Translations under genes and position numbers: made by a program
Notes under the pieces: model-generated
Seen by the model: the letters and a program-made list of their open reading frames with translations, nothing else
What the model was told of the DNA's origin: nothing
Databases searched by the model: none
Part shown: piece after piece, positions 59,935-64,000 of the stretch
Numbering within the stretch: position 1 is the stretch's first letter
How the letters are laid out: the number at the start of each line of letters is the position of its first letter
Assembly (NCBI RefSeq): GCF_000518265.1
Contig: NZ_KI912411.1
Location: 574,072-638,071 of the forward strand
Length of the DNA: 64,000 nt
Reading direction: 5' to 3'
Origin: Actinomadura oligospora ATCC 43269
GTDB taxonomy: Bacteria; Actinomycetota; Actinomycetes; Streptosporangiales; Streptosporangiaceae

Positions 59935-61077
59935 TCAGGCCGGGGCCACCAGGTCCAGCAGACGCGGAACCATGGCCGCCGGTGACGGCAGTGTCTCCAT
60001 CTCGGCGCGCACCTGCTCGGTCGCCTTCCGGATCGCCTCGTCCGCGAGCAGTGTACGCAGGAGGGCCGGGGTGACCGCGTCCTGGAGCGCGACCAGGCCG
60101 ACGCCGCCCCGCTCGACGGCGGGCGCGAGCGTCTTGTGGCCCAGGTAGCGCGGATCGAGCGCGACCAGCTGCGGGACGCCCGCGCAGATCGCCGCCAGGG
60201 CCGTCCCGCCGCCGCCGTGGTGCACGACCCCGGCGCAGGTCGGGAGCAGCAGGTCCATGGGCGTCCAGCCGATGGGGCGGACGTTGGACGGCAGCGGGCC
60301 GAGCGGGGCCGGATCGGCGTCGCCGAGCGCCAGCAGGAACTCGGCGTCCACCTCGGCCGCCGCCGTGACGGTCGCCTCCAGCGGGCCGAGCCCGTGCATG
60401 TCGGGCCGGACGCTGCCGAGCGTGACCACCACGCGCGGACGGTCGCCGGGCGCGGGCAGCCGCGCCATCCCCGCACCGCCGCTGTACGGGACGTACCGCA
60501 TGAACTCGCCCTCGGGCGCCGGGAAGGGCAGCATGCCTGGCGGGACGAACTCGATCGTCATCGCGGGACGGGACGGCACCTCGGTGACGCCGAGCCCCGC
60601 CAGGTCGTCTGCGAGGAGGCCGAGCACCGCGTCGTGCGTCCCGGCGGTGCGGATCGTCCCGAGGTTGCGCTGGACGGCGGGCACGCGGGCGCGCGCGGCG
60701 GCGACCAGCCCGTACGGCGCGGACTGCTCGAACACCACCAGGTCGGGCCGCCAGTCGTCGGCGAGCTCGACCGCGGTCGCGAGGAACGGGCGGTTCAGCG
60801 CGGCGACACCGGGGGCGAGCTTGGCCGGGTCGTCGCCGAGCGGCTCCGTCCAGCGCTCGATCAGCTCCGGCCGCGCGGTGAACAGCTCGGCCAGGATCGC
60901 GTTGCCGGACGTGCCGGGCGCGGCGTCCACGACCTGCAGGCCCGTCTCGGCGGCCAGGGCGGTCTGCTCGGAGTAGGTCAGCAGCGTCTCATGGCCCGCC
61001 GCGCGGAACGCCCAGGCCAGCGGCGCGAGGGCGAACACCTTGCTGATCGGCGGGGTGGCGGCGAACAGTACGCGCAT
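59935..61077 (-). CDS. GT1 glycosyltransferase (natural-product type)
   Basis: A 380-residue GT-B enzyme transferring the deoxysugar to the aglycone. The N-terminal start VLFAATPPISKVFALAPLAWA and the C-terminal donor-binding PLPSNVRPIGWTPMDLLLPT then VVHHGGGGTALAAICAGVPQ with the conserved histidine are typical of the EryCIII/CalG group. One glycosyltransferase implies at least one sugar on the product. The ATG follows a GGAAGGGG-rich leader; a good promoter lies 50 bases upstream. Confidence 0.93.
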   Translation of the reverse strand: MRVLFAATPPISKVFALAPLAWAFRAAGHETLLTYSEQTALAAETGLQVVDAAPGTSGNAILAELFTARPELIERWTEPLGDDPAKLAPGVAALNRPFLATAVELADDWRPDLVVFEQSAPYGLVAAARARVPAVQRNLGTIRTAGTHDAVLGLLADDLAGLGVTEVPSRPAMTIEFVPPGMLPFPAPEGEFMRYVPYSGGAGMARLPAPGDRPRVVVTLGSVRPDMHGLGPLEATVTAAAEVDAEFLLALGDADPAPLGPLPSNVRPIGWTPMDLLLPTCAGVVHHGGGGTALAAICAGVPQLVALDPRYLGHKTLAPAVERGGVGLVALQDAVTPALLRTLLADEAIRKATEQVRAEMETLPSPAAMVPRLLDLVAPA

Positions 61078-61126
61078 CCTGCGCGCCCCTTCCTGGAGTA
61101 GCCGGGAGGTCCGTGAACGCAGAGCG

Positions 61127-61155
61127 ACAGTAACGCTACTACAAATTCAAGTCAA
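61127..61155 (-). promoter_or_regulatory. Sigma-70-type promoter of the glycosyltransferase operon
   Basis: On the minus strand TTGACT (61155-61150) and TACTGT (61132-61127) are separated by exactly 17 bases, in an AT-rich island 50 bases before the glycosyltransferase ATG. The box AGTGAA (61169-61164) lies just upstream of the -35. The remaining gap to 61334 holds the divergent drrA promoter; I see no gene in it. Confidence 0.65.
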
Positions 61156-61334
61156 TCTTGCGGTTCACTGGAACATAGCCGGGTGTCACCATGCTGGAGA
61201 GTGACCGGGGCCACTATGGTTTGGGATAGTCAGTACCTGCCCCGCCGGTCCCGGCCCTCCGGACCGGTCCGTCACACCGGCCGACCGCACCCGCGCGCCG
61301 CGCCTTCCGCCGACCCCGCCGCCTGGAGGACGTC

Positions 61335-62501
61335 TTGGCCCCCGCATCCGACCTGGCCATCGAGACGTCGGGCCTCGTCAAGACCTTCGGCGAGACCCGG
61401 GCGGTGGACGGCGTCGACCTCGCCGTCCGGCCCGGCACCGTCCAGGGCTTCCTCGGCCCGAACGGCGCGGGCAAGACGACCACGATCCGCGTCCTCGCCA
61501 CACTGCTGCACCCCGACTCGGGCACCGCGCGGGTGTGCGGCCACGACGTGGTGCGCGAGGCGGCGGCCGTCCGCTCGAAGGTGAGCCTCACCGGCCAGTT
61601 CGCCTCCGTCGACGAGGACCTCAGCGGCTCCGACAACCTCTTCGTGCTCGCCCGGCTGCTCGGCTACAAGCCCCCGCAGGCCCGCGCCCGCGCCACCGAG
61701 CTGCTCTCCGCGTTCGGCCTGGAGGAACAGGCGGACGTGCTGGTCAAGAACTTCTCCGGCGGGCTGCGCCGCCGCCTCGACGTCGCCGCGAGCCTGGTCG
61801 TCCGGCCGGACGTGCTGTTCCTGGACGAGCCGACCACCGGCCTCGACCCGGTCAGCCGCAGCCGGGTCTGGGCCGTCGTCCGCGCGATCGTCGACACCGG
61901 CACCACGGTCGTCCTCACCACCCAGTACCTGGAGGAGGCCGACCAGCTCGCCGACCGCATCGCGGTCATCGACCGCGGCCGGATCATCGCCGACGGGACG
62001 TCCGACGAGCTCAAGGCGTCCGTCGGGTCGAACGCGCTGCGCGTCCGGCTGCGCGACCCGGCGCAGCGCGGGATCGCCGTCCGCGTGCTGGAACGCGAGC
62101 TCGGCCCGGACGGCGAGATCACCGCCGACACGTCCCGCCGCGGCCACTCCCCCGGCGTGCAACCCCCCGGGCCACCGGGCGGACGAACCGCCGCTGGGCC
62201 GTCCGACGCCGGGCACGATGGCACAAACAACGGCGGGCGCGAGGGCGGGCCGCACAACGGCGATCCGGCCGCGCTGTCGATGCGCGTGACCGACGGGGGC
62301 GACGGCAAGGGCGTCGAGCGCGCCACGCGGGCGCTCGCCGAACTCACCCGCGAGGGCGTCGCGCTCGCGGACTTCACCTTCGAGCGGCCGAGCCTGGACG
62401 AGGTGTTCCTCGCCCTCACCGGCCACCACGCCGAGACCCGCGGCAAGGCCGGGAGGAAGGGCCGCGCGGCGGACCCCCAGGGCGGACGGGACGGATCATG
62501 A
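61335..62501 (+). CDS. DrrA-type ABC exporter ATPase
   Basis: A 388-residue ATPase of the daunorubicin-resistance group. Walker A GPNGAGKTTTIRV, signature FSGGLRRRLDVAASL, Walker B VLFLDEPTTGLDP and the switch histidine replaced by the family's TQYLEEADQLADR are visible. A low-complexity insert (about residues 265-310, Gly/Pro/Asn-rich) splits the C-terminal DUF4162-like part, which ends in FEPSLDEVFLAL-like FERPSLDEVFLALTG. The TTG start follows GGAGGA. It works with the permease it overlaps and probably exports the cluster product. Confidence 0.92.
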   Translation: MAPASDLAIETSGLVKTFGETRAVDGVDLAVRPGTVQGFLGPNGAGKTTTIRVLATLLHPDSGTARVCGHDVVREAAAVRSKVSLTGQFASVDEDLSGSDNLFVLARLLGYKPPQARARATELLSAFGLEEQADVLVKNFSGGLRRRLDVAASLVVRPDVLFLDEPTTGLDPVSRSRVWAVVRAIVDTGTTVVLTTQYLEEADQLADRIAVIDRGRIIADGTSDELKASVGSNALRVRLRDPAQRGIAVRVLERELGPDGEITADTSRRGHSPGVQPPGPPGGRTAAGPSDAGHDGTNNGGREGGPHNGDPAALSMRVTDGGDGKGVERATRALAELTREGVALADFTFERPSLDEVFLALTGHHAETRGKAGRKGRAADPQGGRDGS

Positions 62502-63364
62502 GCGGACCCGGCACCGGCGGCGGGGGCTCCGTGCTCGCCCTCGACGGCGACGGACTCGACGCGGCCGTGCGCTCCGCGCTGCGCACCGGCGAGGAGCGTC
62601 CGCCGCGCCCCGGCGCGTTCGCGATGTGCCTGATCTTCTGCCAGCGGGCGCTGTTCAAGATCCGGCGCGACCCGCAGCAGGTGTTCGACGCCGTGCTGTT
62701 CCCGGTCATGGTGACCCTGGTGTTCACCTTCCTGTTCGGCGGGGCGATCGCCGGTTCGACCGACCTGTACCTGCAGTTCCTGCTGCCCGGCGTGGTGGTG
62801 CTGACCGTCGTGATGATCAGCATGAACACCGGGGTCGCGCTGAACGTCGCGGTGTCGAGCGGCATCGACGACCGGTTCCGGTCCATGCCGATATGGCGGC
62901 CCGCCATGCTGGTCGGCGAGCTGCTCAGCGACGTCGTCCGCTACCTCATGGCGTCGGTGGTCGCGGTGCTGCTCGGGCTGCTGCTCGGCTTCCGGCCGCA
63001 CGGCGGGCTCCTCGGCGTCGTGGCGGCGCTGGCGATGGTCCAGGTGTTCGCCTTCAGCCTGGCCTGGGTCTGGACGGCGCTCGGCCTGGTCGTCGACAAG
63101 CCGCAGACCATCATGACGCTGAGCGGGATCGGGGTCTTCCCGCTGCTGTTCGCCAGCAACATCTTCGTCTCCACGCACAGCATGCCCGGGTGGCTGCAGG
63201 CCGTCATCAACGTCAACCCGGTGACGCGCACGGTCACGGCCGTCCGGGGGCTGATGGCCGGGGACCCCACCGCGTGGCACATCACCACGGCGTTCGTGGC
63301 CGACGCCGTCCTGATCGCGATCTTCGGGCCGCTGACCGTCTACCTCTACAACCGCGAGCGCTGA
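62498..63364 (+). CDS. DrrB-type ABC exporter permease
   Basis: A 288-residue ABC-2 permease with six hydrophobic segments, for example VFDAVLFPVMVTLVFTFLFG and LPGVVVLTVVMISMNTGVAL; SGIDDRFRSMPIWRPAMLVG and the C-terminal FVSTHSMPGWLQAVINVNPV are typical of DrrB. The ATG at 62498 overlaps the ATPase stop (ATGA). It is the likely self-resistance and export route of the cluster. Confidence 0.93.
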   Translation: MSGPGTGGGGSVLALDGDGLDAAVRSALRTGEERPPRPGAFAMCLIFCQRALFKIRRDPQQVFDAVLFPVMVTLVFTFLFGGAIAGSTDLYLQFLLPGVVVLTVVMISMNTGVALNVAVSSGIDDRFRSMPIWRPAMLVGELLSDVVRYLMASVVAVLLGLLLGFRPHGGLLGVVAALAMVQVFAFSLAWVWTALGLVVDKPQTIMTLSGIGVFPLLFASNIFVSTHSMPGWLQAVINVNPVTRTVTAVRGLMAGDPTAWHITTAFVADAVLIAIFGPLTVYLYNRER

Positions 63365-63394
63365 GCCGGAACCCACCACACCAGGAGGAGCGCC

Positions 63395-63787
63395 ATGCCG
63401 CACGCCAACGAGCAGATCATCCACCGCTTCTTCGACGCCTACGTGAAGCGTGACATGGACGCGCTCCGCGAGGTCATGGCCGAGGACGTCAGCTGGAACT
63501 TCCCCGGGCACAGCCAGGTCAGCGGCGTCACCCGGGGCCTGCCCGACGTCATCGCGCTGTTCGACCGCATCTCGGAGTTCCAGATGCGGTCCGACACCCA
63601 CGTGACCGGCGTCAACGACGACTTCGTCGTCGAGGCCCAGCGCACCTACTGCGCCGCGCCGGGCAGCGACTTCGAGATGGAGTACGCCGTGCTGTGGCGG
63701 TTCGCCGACGGGAAGATCGTCAACGGCACGCACCTGTGCGCCGACCAGCACAGCGCCGACGCGTTCTTCGACGGGTCCGCGCGGTGA
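63395..63787 (+). CDS. NTF2/SnoaL-like small protein
   Basis: A 130-residue protein of the SnoaL-like fold: EQIIHRFFDAYVKRDMDALR, then EDVSWNFPGHSQVSG and FEMEYAVLWRFADGKIV. Members include polyketide cyclases, limonene-epoxide-hydrolase-like enzymes and ligand-binding proteins, so its activity is open. Its own ribosome site AGGAGG stands seven bases before the ATG, 30 bases after drrB. It overlaps the next gene by four bases. Confidence 0.8.
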   Translation: MPHANEQIIHRFFDAYVKRDMDALREVMAEDVSWNFPGHSQVSGVTRGLPDVIALFDRISEFQMRSDTHVTGVNDDFVVEAQRTYCAAPGSDFEMEYAVLWRFADGKIVNGTHLCADQHSADAFFDGSAR

Positions 63788-64000
63788 CGCCGCCGGAGGC
63801 CGGGCCCGGGGTCGCCGAGGCGGCCCGGGAGCCGGAGCGGGCGAGCGTCGCCCGGGTCTACGACTTCTACCTGGGCGGCGACCACAACCTGCCGGTCGAC
63901 CGCGAGTTCGCCCGGCAGATGATGCTGCGCGTCCCGGAGGCCCCGGAGGTCGCCCGGCTGAACCGGGCGTTCCTGCGGCGCGCGGTGCGGGACTGCGCCC
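63784..64000 (+). CDS. DUF574-type S-adenosyl methyltransferase, N-terminal part (cut by window edge)
   Basis: The first 72 codons of a DUF574-family SAM-methyltransferase-like protein: ASVARVYDFYLGGDHNLPVD then RLNRAFLRRAVRD, the family's N-terminal signature. The GTG overlaps the SnoaL-like gene stop (GTGA). The rest lies beyond the right edge. These proteins are abundant in actinomycetes and mostly of unknown substrate. Confidence 0.85.
   Translation, partial: MTPPEAGPGVAEAAREPERASVARVYDFYLGGDHNLPVDREFARQMMLRVPEAPEVARLNRAFLRRAVRDCA

Noticed and set aside
61183..61334. A small gene or riboswitch between glycosyltransferase and drrA
   Set aside because: No start with a ribosome site leads to a plausible protein other than drrA itself, and no conserved riboswitch-like pairing pattern was recognisable.

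Overview
The window is very GC-rich (roughly 70-75% by eye), densely packed and full of GTG/TTG starts and 1-11 base gene overlaps. It holds actinomycete hallmarks: 2-methylisoborneol genes, a PknB-type kinase, DUF574-type S-adenosyl methyltransferases, a HelR-like ATPase and an enediyne-type PKS. It reads as chromosomal DNA of a filamentous actinomycete, perhaps Thermomonosporaceae/Actinomadura-like; that family guess is inference from codon style and gene content.

Layout. 1-7.5 kb: the start of a Ser/Thr kinase gene running off the left edge, then a nearly complete 4-hydroxybenzoate/protocatechuate to beta-ketoadipate operon (pcaI-J-H-G-B-D-C, an IclR regulator, pobA), all on the minus strand. 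7.6-12 kb: an ECF sigma factor with a SnoaL-like tail, a D,D-carboxypeptidase, a GC-rich degenerate repeat and a two-component pair. 12.2-14.7 kb: 2-methylisoborneol synthase with its GPP methyltransferase. 15-25 kb: a universal stress protein, then a mannose-use locus (secreted GH92 mannosidase, LacI regulator, phosphomannose isomerase, Frc-type ABC importer, PfkB kinase) tied together by a repeated GACAACGTTGTC operator. 25-35.7 kb: two acyl-CoA dehydrogenases, HelR, a degenerate LivG-like ATPase, a methyltransferase, TetR, P450, a saccharopine-dehydrogenase-like protein and a GlxA-type regulator.

35.8-63.4 kb is the most interesting part, a biosynthetic gene cluster. A minus-strand operon encodes the enediyne core cassette in its conserved order E3-E4-E5-PKSE-E10, every junction a 4-base overlap. 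Upstream on the same strand are an ABC1/AarF-type kinase-like protein, a LolA-like protein and an HxlR-type regulator with an SCP2-like tail. Divergent from the regulator runs a plus-strand series: TldD, TldE, a class-V PLP enzyme, a DUF885 metallopeptidase, NDP-hexose 2,3-dehydratase, sugar C-methyltransferase and an unknown membrane protein. An NDP-hexose 3-ketoreductase and a GT1 glycosyltransferase (minus) and a DrrAB-type exporter (plus) follow. The simplest reading is a glycosylated enediyne or enediyne-like polyene carrying a 2-deoxy, 3-C-methyl sugar, with a peptidase/PLP module of unknown purpose. Most known enediyne accessory genes are absent from the window, so the cluster either continues to the right or is a reduced, divergent type. 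The right edge cuts a DUF574-type methyltransferase gene.

I saw no tRNA, rRNA, CRISPR array, insertion sequence or replication origin.
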